Below, in pieces: positions 55,736 through 63,093 of a DNA stretch of 64,000 nucleotides; position 1 is the first letter of the stretch; each line of letters begins with the position of its first letter. The position numbers and the translations under genes are program-made. Source of the stretch: JAIBJN01 sp963842305. GTDB taxonomy: Bacteria; Actinomycetota; Thermoleophilia; Gaiellales; Gaiellaceae. Below the pieces are notes generated by a model. The model had not been told where the DNA came from. It searched no databases and saw nothing but the letters and a program-made list of their open reading frames with translations. The stretch is taken from positions 496,001 through 560,000 of the forward strand of contig CAWJFW010000003.1 of NCBI GenBank assembly GCA_963842305.1. The letters run 5' to 3'.

Positions 55736-57241
55736 ATGGCCAACCGCGTGCTCGTCGTCGGCTGGGACGGGGCCGACTGGGACATCCTCGACCCACTGCT
55801 CGCCGCCGGCGAGCTTCCCGTGTTGCAGGAGTTGATCGTGCGCGGCCAGCGAGGCGTTTCGCGCTCCTGCCTCCCCTCGCATTCGTGGGCAGCCTGGCCG
55901 ACCTTCCTGACGGGGAGGGATCCCGGCGGGCACGGCGTCTTCGACATCCTCGAATACCGGCCGGGGGCCACGCGGCGGTTGCCGGTCTCCTATCGCTCCA
56001 TCCTCGCTCCCACCTGGCCAGAGCGCCTCTCCGAGGCGGGCAGGACGACGTTGCTGCTCAACGTGCCGCTGACGTATCCGCCGCCCGCGATTCGCGGGGT
56101 CGCCGTCGCCGGGGGCGTCGTGCCGCCCGGCCGAGCCTTCAGCCATCCCGAGGCGGCGGGCGCGCGCGTCGGCTGGCCGATCAACGGTGGCTCCTGGACG
56201 ACGTTCCGTCATCGTCCGCTCGACCTGGTCGCCGACCTCGAGGGCCTGATCCGCAAGCGCGCCGCGGCGACGCGGACGCTCCTCGACGAGGAGGCCTGGG
56301 ACGCGGCGTGCATCGTCTTCGTCTCCCCCGATCGGCTTCAGCACTGCCTGCTCGAGTACGTTCATCCGGGGCATCCCCGTCACGCGGAAGCGGCGGCGTC
56401 GCCGGTCGCCGATCACGTCCGCGGCGTCTACCGCCTGCTCGACCAGGAGCTCGGGACGCTCCTCGAACGCACCGACGACGACGACCTCGTCGTCCTCATG
56501 TCGGATCACGGTCATCAGCCGTGCACGCGCGCTCTGTCGATGAACAAGGTGCTGGAGCACCTCGGGTTCCTGCGTTTCGGGCGCGGCTCGGCTCTCGTGA
56601 ACCTGCTCGCGTGGGGTCGCGTCCGATCGCTCGCGCGGGTCGCCTACGACCGCCTCGGGCTCCATGGCCGGGTCGCCGTTCCGACCGCGCCGATCGACTG
56701 GGAGCACACGACCGCGTACACGAGCGTGGTCTCGACTGGGGAGGGCGTCTCCCTCAACCTCGCCGGACGCGAGCCGAACGGCACCGTCGCGCGCGGGGAT
56801 TTCGAGCGCGTGCGCGACGAAGTTGCGGCTGCGCTCCTCGCGTTCACCGATTCGGAGACGGGTGCGCATCCGATCGGCGGCGTGCTCCGCAAGGAGGACG
56901 TGCTCTCCGGCCCGTATCTCGACCGCGCTCCCGACCTGCTGCTTCAGCCAGCGCCGCTCTACAGCCTGACGCATGCGCGCCAACTGGTGGAGGCCGCGGA
57001 TTGGCTTTCGGGCGACCACCGCCCCGAGGGCATCTACGCATTCGCGGGCGCGGGCGTCGACCCCGGCGAAGGCCCGGAGATCTCGCTGGCGGACTTCGCG
57101 GGCCGGATCGCAGTTGGCGTTGGGCTCGAGGCAGACCCCGAGTGGGGGCGAACCGCGCCCGGGGAGGCGGTCGGTGTTTTCAGCAAAGAGGATGAGCGGC
57201 TGGTGGAAGAGCGTCTCCGCGGCCTCGGCTACCTCGAGTAG
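55736..57241 (+). CDS. Alkaline-phosphatase-superfamily phosphodiesterase/sulfatase-like hydrolase
   Basis: 501 residues. Motifs of the type I phosphodiesterase/nucleotide pyrophosphatase group: NRVLVVGWDGADWDILDPLLAAG (metal Asp near 10), SRSCLPSHSWAAWPTFLTGRDPGGHGVFDI (nucleophile region near 44-73), FVSPDRLQHCLLEY (near 196) and VVLMSDHGHQPCTRALSMNKVL (near 253). No signal peptide, so it seems cytoplasmic. Members split phosphodiesters, and related enzymes act on sulfate esters; in a glycan-sulfation locus either is possible. Read leaderless from 55736 with the flippase gene 15 bp downstream. Confidence 0.75.
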   Translation: MANRVLVVGWDGADWDILDPLLAAGELPVLQELIVRGQRGVSRSCLPSHSWAAWPTFLTGRDPGGHGVFDILEYRPGATRRLPVSYRSILAPTWPERLSEAGRTTLLLNVPLTYPPPAIRGVAVAGGVVPPGRAFSHPEAAGARVGWPINGGSWTTFRHRPLDLVADLEGLIRKRAAATRTLLDEEAWDAACIVFVSPDRLQHCLLEYVHPGHPRHAEAAASPVADHVRGVYRLLDQELGTLLERTDDDDLVVLMSDHGHQPCTRALSMNKVLEHLGFLRFGRGSALVNLLAWGRVRSLARVAYDRLGLHGRVAVPTAPIDWEHTTAYTSVVSTGEGVSLNLAGREPNGTVARGDFERVRDEVAAALLAFTDSETGAHPIGGVLRKEDVLSGPYLDRAPDLLLQPAPLYSLTHARQLVEAADWLSGDHRPEGIYAFAGAGVDPGEGPEISLADFAGRIAVGVGLEADPEWGRTAPGEAVGVFSKEDERLVEERLRGLGYLE

Positions 57242-57256
57242 ACCGGCGCTCGCGGC

Positions 57257-58732
57257 GTGAGCGAGGAACGCACCCTCCTCACCGGCACGGCGGCGAACGT
57301 CGTCGGACTCTGCGTCGGCGTCGCAGCGGCACTCGGCACCCAGATCCTGCTCGGCCGGACGCTCGTGCCCGGGGCCTTCGGCATCGTCACGGTCGCCGTC
57401 CAGGTCGCGTTCGTCGCGTCGGCAGGAAGCCGGTTCGGCATGGACATGGCCGCCGTGCGGCTGGTGGCTATCGGACGAGGCGCGAGCAGGGCCGACCATC
57501 TGCGAAGCCTGGTCGACCGGTGCGCCCTGATCGCCTTTACCGCGAGCATCGTCCTCGCGGCGCTGATCGCGGCCTCGGCGCCCCTTTTCGGCGACTACGA
57601 GCGGGCGATCGCACTCTCGGCGCTCGGTATCCCGTTCCTCGCCCTCACGAGCGTCTATCTCGGCGCGACCCGGGGTCTTACGCAGATGCGGCAGACGCTC
57701 TACGTCTTTTGGATCGGCCAGCCGGTCGTCTGGATCGTGCTCGCAGGGGCCTTGATCGCGGCCGGTGGTGAGACCGACGCCGTCATCGTCGCGTACGGCG
57801 CCTCCTGGCTCGTCGGCTCGGTGGCCGCCTGGGCACTCTGGCGCCGGGCGGCGCAGGCCTACTCCGGTCGAGCCGCGACCACGGCGGAAGTGCGGGAGGC
57901 GCTCCGCTACGGTCTTCCGCGGGCTCCGGCCGCACTGCTTGCCCAGGCGGTCTTCTGGGCGGACCTGTGGGTGCTCGCGGCCTTCGAGCAGGGAGACGAT
58001 CTCGACGCCTACTCCGCGGCCGCCCGCGTGTCGCAGGTCCTGCTCCTCTTCCTCACGTCGTTGAACCTGGTGTTCTCGCCGTTCGCGGCCGATCTCCACG
58101 CACGGGGCGAGCGCGAGCGGCTCGGGGAGCTCTTCAAGCGCAGCACGCGCTGGGCGCTCGCGGCCACGCTCCCGCTCCTGATCATCTTGTTCGTAGCCGC
58201 CGACGACGTGCTCGAGGCGTTCTCGAGCCGCTACGACGTGGGTGAGACCGCGCTTCGTGTCCTTCTCGCCGGCCAGGCCGTGAACGTCGCAACGGGGGGC
58301 GTCGCCTTCATCCTCATCATGACCGGGTTCACGGGGGTCGACCTGGTCGACAACGCGGTCGGACTCGGGCTTCTCGTCGCTCTCGCCGTTGCGCTCACCG
58401 CTGCGTTCGGGATGGACGGGACCGCCGTGGCGGCGGCCGTCAGCATCTCGCTCCTCAACATCGTCCGCCTGGTGCAGGTTCGCCGCCGGATCGGGATCCA
58501 GCCGTACGACCGTGCCTACGTCGGGCTTGCCCTGCCCGCGGGCGCGGCTGCGCTCGCCGCGTTGGCCCTCCACGCCGCCCTCGACGGGCGGCCGTGGTGG
58601 GTGTCGCTCGCGGTGACCGCCACTGGGTGCCTGGCCGCCTACGTTGCGTTGCTTCCCATCGTGCTCCCGGCCGGCGAAAGAGCACATCTGACCGCCCCGA
58701 TCGGATGGCTCAGGCGCGGGCCAGGGCTGTAG
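57257..58732 (+). CDS. Polysaccharide flippase (Wzx/MATE-like, MOP superfamily)
   Basis: 491 residues with about 12-14 membrane segments and no large soluble domain. The start GTAANVVGLCVGVAAALGTQILLGRTLVPGAFGIVTVA and the mid-protein YGLPRAPAALLAQAVFWADLWVLAAF and AYSAAARVSQVLLLFLTSLNLVFSPFAADLHARGE are typical of O-antigen or teichoic-acid type flippases. It would move lipid-linked sugar units to the outer face. Its position just before sqdB and among sulfotransferase genes suggests the moved glycan is sulfur-modified. Confidence 0.85.
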   Translation: MSEERTLLTGTAANVVGLCVGVAAALGTQILLGRTLVPGAFGIVTVAVQVAFVASAGSRFGMDMAAVRLVAIGRGASRADHLRSLVDRCALIAFTASIVLAALIAASAPLFGDYERAIALSALGIPFLALTSVYLGATRGLTQMRQTLYVFWIGQPVVWIVLAGALIAAGGETDAVIVAYGASWLVGSVAAWALWRRAAQAYSGRAATTAEVREALRYGLPRAPAALLAQAVFWADLWVLAAFEQGDDLDAYSAAARVSQVLLLFLTSLNLVFSPFAADLHARGERERLGELFKRSTRWALAATLPLLIILFVAADDVLEAFSSRYDVGETALRVLLAGQAVNVATGGVAFILIMTGFTGVDLVDNAVGLGLLVALAVALTAAFGMDGTAVAAAVSISLLNIVRLVQVRRRIGIQPYDRAYVGLALPAGAAALAALALHAALDGRPWWVSLAVTATGCLAAYVALLPIVLPAGERAHLTAPIGWLRRGPGL

Positions 58733-58851
58733 GCCGAGCAACCCGTTGCTTACGCGCCGTTCCGACGGTAGCGGCTGCTATGGTCGCTGGCTGCTGAAAT
58801 GAACACAATCGCGCGGGCACGCGCGGGTCCTGGAATGGAAGGGAGTTCGGA

Positions 58852-60027
58852 ATGCGGGTTTTGATTCTCGGCGGCGACGGCTACCTCGGCTGGCCCACGG
58901 CCATGCGCTTCTCCGGTCAGGGCCACGACGTCGCGGTGGTCGACAGCTTCGCCCGTCGCCGCTGGGTCGAAGAGGCGGGATCGCATTCCCTCACCCCGAT
59001 CGCCTCGCTCGAGGAGCGCATCCAGGCGTGGAGCGAGGTCTCCGGCAAGGACATCGAAGCCTACATCGGCGACATTGCCGAGGGGACCTTCGTCACGGAC
59101 GTCGTCCGTGAGTTCGAGCCCGAGGCGATCATCCACTACGGCGAGCAGCCGAGCGCACCCTGGTCGATGAAAAGCGTCGACCACGCGGTTGTGACGCAGG
59201 CGAACAACGTGATCGGCTCCCTCAAGCTTCTCTGGGCGATGCGAGACCACGCCCCGGACGCCCATCTGATCAAGCTCGGGACGATGGGCGAGTACGGCAC
59301 GCCCAACATCGACATCGAAGAGGGCTTCATCGAGATCGACCACAAGGGCCGTAAGGACACGCTTCCCTTCCCCAAGCTGCCCGGGTCGCTCTATCACCTC
59401 TCGAAGGTGCACGACAGCCACAACATTCACTTCGCCTGCCGGATCTGGGGGCTTCGTGCGACCGATCTCAACCAGGGCGTCGTGTACGGCATCGAGACGC
59501 CGGAGACCCGCCTCGACGAGCGCCTGATCACCAGGTTCGACTACGACGAGCTCTTCGGCACCGCGCTGAACCGGTTCGCCGTGCAGGCCGTGATCGGCCA
59601 TCCGCTCACGGTGTACGGGAAGGGCGGCCAGACCCGCGGGTTCCTGAACATCGTCGACACGCTGCAGTGCGTCTCCCTCACCGCGGAGAACCCGCCGACC
59701 GAGGGCGAGTACCGCGTCTTCAACCAGTTCACCGAGGTTTTCAACGTCGCCGACCTCGCGGAGAAAGTCCGCCACGCGGCCGGCGAGCTCGGCATCGAGG
59801 TGCAGGTCGATCACGTGGTCAACCCGCGCCTCGAGCTCGAGGAGCACTACTACAACCCGGCGCACACGAAGCTCCTCGAGCTCGGGCTGCAGCCGACACT
59901 CCTTTCCGAGACGCTCATCGAGTCCATGCTCGAGGTCATCAGGCGTCACAAGGACCGCGTCCTTGCCGACGTCATCGACCCCGTGACCCAGTGGCGTCGA
60001 GAACCGCTGGGACAGCCCGCGAAGTAG
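58852..60027 (+). CDS. sqdB: UDP-sulfoquinovose synthase
   Basis: 391 residues, the family's full length. It is an NAD-dependent SDR enzyme that joins sulfite to UDP-glucose to make UDP-sulfoquinovose, the head group donor of sulfolipid. Signatures: VLILGGDGYLGWPTAMRFS at the start, YGEQPSAPWSMKS (about 98-110), LIKLGTMGEYGTPNIDIEEG, the YHLSK catalytic Tyr-Lys (about 182-186), and RATDLNQGVVYGI. The ATG at 58852 has GAAGGGAG upstream. CysH provides sulfite. No recognisable SqdX-type sulfoquinovosyl transferase follows; the next gene is a GT2, separated by a long hairpin. Confidence 0.94.
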   Translation: MRVLILGGDGYLGWPTAMRFSGQGHDVAVVDSFARRRWVEEAGSHSLTPIASLEERIQAWSEVSGKDIEAYIGDIAEGTFVTDVVREFEPEAIIHYGEQPSAPWSMKSVDHAVVTQANNVIGSLKLLWAMRDHAPDAHLIKLGTMGEYGTPNIDIEEGFIEIDHKGRKDTLPFPKLPGSLYHLSKVHDSHNIHFACRIWGLRATDLNQGVVYGIETPETRLDERLITRFDYDELFGTALNRFAVQAVIGHPLTVYGKGGQTRGFLNIVDTLQCVSLTAENPPTEGEYRVFNQFTEVFNVADLAEKVRHAAGELGIEVQVDHVVNPRLELEEHYYNPAHTKLLELGLQPTLLSETLIESMLEVIRRHKDRVLADVIDPVTQWRREPLGQPAK

Positions 60028-60192
60028 GAGTGCCCATTCAGGCAGTCCAGCCTCGACTCTGCGTCGCGAGCACCGGGCCAGAGGCCGCACTCGCCCGCAA
60101 GCAAGGCTGGTGGCCTTGGCCAGGGCGAGGGTGGGCTCTGGCACCGCGTGATCGCGGGGCAGAGACAGGCTTGATTGCCTGGAGGGGCACTC
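60028..60192. repeat. 165-bp imperfect inverted repeat filling the sqdB-glycosyltransferase gap
   Basis: The whole gap folds as one hairpin of about 60 base pairs. GAGTGCCC (60028-60035) pairs with GGGCACTC (60185-60192); 60037-60053 pairs with 60167-60183 with one mismatch and two G-T pairs; 60057-60062 with 60159-60164; 60065-60069 with 60152-60156; 60071-60083 with 60136-60150 (two bulges); 60090-60096 with 60123-60129; and an apical stem 60102-60107 with 60113-60118. It begins at the base after the sqdB stop and ends 1 nt before the next ATG. The ribosome binding site GGAGGGG (60181-60187) of the next gene is inside the 3' arm. It could be a regulatory RNA fold or a MITE-like element; no target duplication is seen. 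Confidence 0.8.
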
Positions 60193-60193
60193 G

Positions 60194-61246
60194 ATGGAGC
60201 TGACGCCGCTTCGAGCGGTCGGGCTCCTCGCGGCACTCCTGTTCGCGGTCGTCTCCATCTGGGCGTACCGCCGCAGGAGGATCGGCAACGGCGACCTGAT
60301 CCTCCGCTTCGGGTTCTTCGTCCTGCCGCTGCTCGTGGTCTCGCTCGAGCCTGCGATCTTCGGCTGGTTCCTCGACCAGTTCTCGTTCAAGGAGGGGGGC
60401 GGCGGACGGATCCTGGGCGCCGCGATCGTCGCCGTCGGCGTGCTCTACGGTCTCGGCTACGTCCTCGCTTCACGCCAGGAGCGGACGCGGCGCGACCTGA
60501 CGCGGCTGATCGAGAACCTCGCCCTGAACGAGTTCCGCGCCACCGCGGACGTCGACGAGTTCGCGGGGGGCATCGCAGTGGTCATCCCCGCCTACAACGA
60601 GGCAGGGAACATCGTCCCGGTCCTCGGCAGTCTTCCGGCCGAGGTCTCGGGCCTCCGCCTGCACGCGATCGTCGTGGACGACGGCTCGTCCGACGACACG
60701 ATGGAGCGGGCCCGCGCGGCGGGTGCGGCCGCGGTCCACCTCCCCCTCAACCGTGGCCAGGGAGCCGCGCTCCGCACCGGCTACCGGCTGGCGCTCGCAA
60801 CGGGCGCGCGCCTGGTCGTCACCATGGACGCCGACGGCCAGCACCAGCCGGAGGAGCTTCCCCGCCTCGTTCAGCCGATCCTGGACGACAAGGTCGACGT
60901 GGTGAACGGGTCACGCGTCCTCGGCGCGGCGGACCCCAACCACGCTGCCCGGAAGCTCGGGATCAAGGTGTTTGCCTGGGCTCTCTCCCTACTCACGGCG
61001 AGTCGCGTGACCGACCCGGCCTGCGGCTACCGTGCCGTTCGGACCGAGGCGTTGCGGGATCTCGAGTTCCACCAGGACCAGTTCCACAACTCCGAGTTCA
61101 TCCTGGAGGCGTCGAAGCGCAAGCTTCGGACGATGGAGGTGCCGGTCACCGTGTCGAGCCGGCTCTCGGGGGCGTCGAAGAAGCCGCCCCACTTCCGCTA
61201 CGGCCTCGGGTTCGCCAACGCCCTGCTCCGTGCCTGGCTCCGCTGA
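60194..61246 (+). CDS. Membrane glycosyltransferase: DUF2304-like domain plus GT2 domain
   Basis: 350 residues. The first 95 contain three membrane segments (RAVGLLAALLFAVVSIWAY, ILRFGFFVLPLLVVSLEPAIFGWFL, ILGAAIVAVGVLYGLGYVLA), as in DUF2304 proteins that often adjoin GT2 enzymes; here they are fused. The GT2 domain starts at GGIAVVIPAYNEAGNIVPVLG (about 129), with DDGSSDDT and the metal-binding MDADGQH (near 214), and is dolichyl-phosphate-mannose-synthase-like. It would load a sugar onto a polyprenyl phosphate. Its ribosome binding site is buried in the upstream hairpin, suggesting control of translation relative to sqdB. Confidence 0.85.
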   Translation: MELTPLRAVGLLAALLFAVVSIWAYRRRRIGNGDLILRFGFFVLPLLVVSLEPAIFGWFLDQFSFKEGGGGRILGAAIVAVGVLYGLGYVLASRQERTRRDLTRLIENLALNEFRATADVDEFAGGIAVVIPAYNEAGNIVPVLGSLPAEVSGLRLHAIVVDDGSSDDTMERARAAGAAAVHLPLNRGQGAALRTGYRLALATGARLVVTMDADGQHQPEELPRLVQPILDDKVDVVNGSRVLGAADPNHAARKLGIKVFAWALSLLTASRVTDPACGYRAVRTEALRDLEFHQDQFHNSEFILEASKRKLRTMEVPVTVSSRLSGASKKPPHFRYGLGFANALLRAWLR

Positions 61247-61265
61247 CTTTTCGGGGGCCCGCTGC

Positions 61266-62018
61266 CTAGCCGGCGGTGGCAGAGCGCTTGCCCGAGGAGC
61301 CGCGCAGCGAACTCAGCCGCGCCAGAACGGTCTGGGTCGGCTGCGCCGTGCCAGCCCGAACCTCGTCGGCGATCGCGAGCAACTTGTAGTCGTCGGCGTA
61401 CCACGCCTGCAGCGCTTCCGTCCCCTTCTCGCCGATGGATCGGTCACCCGTGTACTCGGTGCGATGCGCGACGGTGTCGTCCTGCGAGAGTGCGAGATCG
61501 GGAGGCAGTCCCAGCAGCTCCTTGATCTTCACCCAGTCGTCCGAGAGCGTCTCCTGCCGCGCGATGTACAGCACCTTGTCCAGGTTCTTCTGCAGGTACG
61601 AGGGCTTCCCTGTCCAGAAAGTCATGCGCCGTTTCAGGTGGCCGATCGACTGCATCGCGAACTTCGCCCGCCAGCGCTTCGTGCCGCGGCGCTCGGCGAG
61701 CGCGTCGGCGAGCTCCTGGGGGGTGGGGAACCATTCGAACGCCTGGCGCTCGGCCCTCGTGTGGCGGATGTAGTAGCGCGGCGCGCCCTCCCGGAGCCGG
61801 CTGTAGAAGCCCGAGACGAAGCGCGTGACGGGGTCGCGAAGGGGGAAGACAGCCATGTCCTCCGCCTCGAGGTCGGAGAGCACGAACTGATGGTTGTGCC
61901 CCCAGATCGGCCCCCACTGGGAGTCGAGCTTCCCGCCGGATTCCTTCCTTGCCTCACGGATCGCGTAGCGCATGACGCTGCCGCCGGCCTTGGAGACGTG
62001 GATGAAGTGAACCGCCAT
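61266..62018 (-). CDS. Sulfotransferase-family protein (type 2)
   Basis: 250 residues from the ATG at 62018. The 5'-phosphosulfate loop is VHFIHVSKAGGSVMRYAIREA (from residue 3) and the 3'-phosphate motif is MAVFPLRDPVTRFVSGFYSRLRE (about 52-74). These match the heparan/chondroitin type and bacterial sulfotransfer_2 group. Fourth sulfotransferase-type gene in 13 kb. TAAACT (minus strand, 62035-62030) precedes the ATG by 11 nt. It follows the epimerase gene on the same strand with a 14-bp gap. Confidence 0.75.
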   Translation of the reverse strand: MAVHFIHVSKAGGSVMRYAIREARKESGGKLDSQWGPIWGHNHQFVLSDLEAEDMAVFPLRDPVTRFVSGFYSRLREGAPRYYIRHTRAERQAFEWFPTPQELADALAERRGTKRWRAKFAMQSIGHLKRRMTFWTGKPSYLQKNLDKVLYIARQETLSDDWVKIKELLGLPPDLALSQDDTVAHRTEYTGDRSIGEKGTEALQAWYADDYKLLAIADEVRAGTAQPTQTVLARLSSLRGSSGKRSATAG

Positions 62019-62032
62019 CCGAGCCGAGCAGT

Positions 62033-62968
62033 TTATCGACCGGCGCGGGCGGCGCCCGTCGTCGTGAACCATTCGTAGGTGAGGCGGAGGCCGTCCTCGA
62101 GCAGGACGCCGGGGCTGTATCCGAGGCGATCCCGCGCCTTTTCGACGAGCGAGTAGTTGCGCAGGATCTCGCCCGGCCGAGGCGGTTCGCGCCGGATGCG
62201 CGGCTGACGCCCGGAGACCTCTGCGAGCCTCTCGACCAGATCGTTGACGCTGGTCTCGATGCCGCTCGCGAGCTGGAAGACCTCGCCGCCGACCCCTGGC
62301 GTCTCCGCGGCGCGCAGTAGGCCGTCAGCGAGGTCGGTGACGAAGACGAAGTCGCGCGTCTGCATGCCGTCTCCGTACACGACGAGCTCCTCGTTTGCGA
62401 GCAGGCGCCGGATGAAGAGCGGGATCACGTTGGACTTGTGCGCCGAGCGCTGTCCGTACGCGTTCGAGAAGCGCACGGCGATCGCGTCGAACCCGTACGC
62501 GCCGTGGAACGCCGAGCAGTACGCTTCGCCGGTCGCCTTGCTGGCCCCGTAGGGCGAAAGTGGCGCCGTCGGCTTGTCCTCGCTCGCCGGGTAGGCGCCT
62601 GCGCCGAGCGGAGCGTTGGACGAGGAAAAGACCAGACGCACCGCGCCGGCCTTGCGGGCAGCCCAAAGCGCCGAGAGCGTCCCGCGCGCGTTCAGGTCGA
62701 AGTCGGCGAACGGATCCTCGATCGACGGGACGACGCCCGTGCCGGCGGCGAGGTGGAAGACGACCTCGCACTGCTCGGCCGCGCGCGTGAGACCGTCGAC
62801 GTCCCGCACGTCACCCTCGACGAGCTCTGCCTCTGTCCCCGCGAGATTGGCGGTGCTTCCGGTCGAGAGGTTGTCGAATACGCGAGTCGCGTATCCGCGC
62901 TCGCCGAGCAGACGCACCAGCGCCGAGCCGATGAAGCCGGCGCCTCCGGTGACCAGGGCCCTCCGCAC
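62033..62968 (-). CDS. NAD-dependent nucleotide-sugar epimerase (GalE-like)
   Basis: 311 residues from GTG 62968. Extended SDR fold: RRALVTGGAGFIGSALVRLLGERGY (about 2-26), FHLAAGTGVVPSIEDP, FSSSNAPLGAGAYPASEDKPTAPLSPYGASKATGEAYC with the catalytic YxxxK (about 139-143), and RFSNAYGQRS. It probably interconverts C4 epimers of UDP-glucose or UDP-N-acetylhexosamine, or of the uronic acids. The Gly-rich loop is intact. Forms a two-gene unit with the sulfotransferase below it, in a minus-strand block inside the glycan region. Confidence 0.85.
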   Translation of the reverse strand: MRRALVTGGAGFIGSALVRLLGERGYATRVFDNLSTGSTANLAGTEAELVEGDVRDVDGLTRAAEQCEVVFHLAAGTGVVPSIEDPFADFDLNARGTLSALWAARKAGAVRLVFSSSNAPLGAGAYPASEDKPTAPLSPYGASKATGEAYCSAFHGAYGFDAIAVRFSNAYGQRSAHKSNVIPLFIRRLLANEELVVYGDGMQTRDFVFVTDLADGLLRAAETPGVGGEVFQLASGIETSVNDLVERLAEVSGRQPRIRREPPRPGEILRNYSLVEKARDRLGYSPGVLLEDGLRLTYEWFTTTGAARAGR

Positions 62969-62977
62969 CGGCGCGGA

Positions 62978-62983
62978 AGTCTA
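62978..62983 (-). promoter_or_regulatory. -10 box of the epimerase gene
   Basis: Reading the minus strand, TAGACT ends 9 nt before the GTG at 62968; near-leaderless spacing. Confidence 0.35.
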
Positions 62984-63093
62984 GCGGTGGCGCCGCAAGG
63001 GTCGCCTCACCGGTTGCTTCGTCGGACCGAGGGAAGCGCGTATCCTCTCCGCCCAGGTTTGGCGGCGATGGACGTAGCTCTCTCAGGCCGGAC

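Noticed and set aside
55664..58741. 1025-codon minus-strand open frame
   Set aside because: Antisense to the phosphodiesterase and flippase genes; composition typical of a GC shadow.
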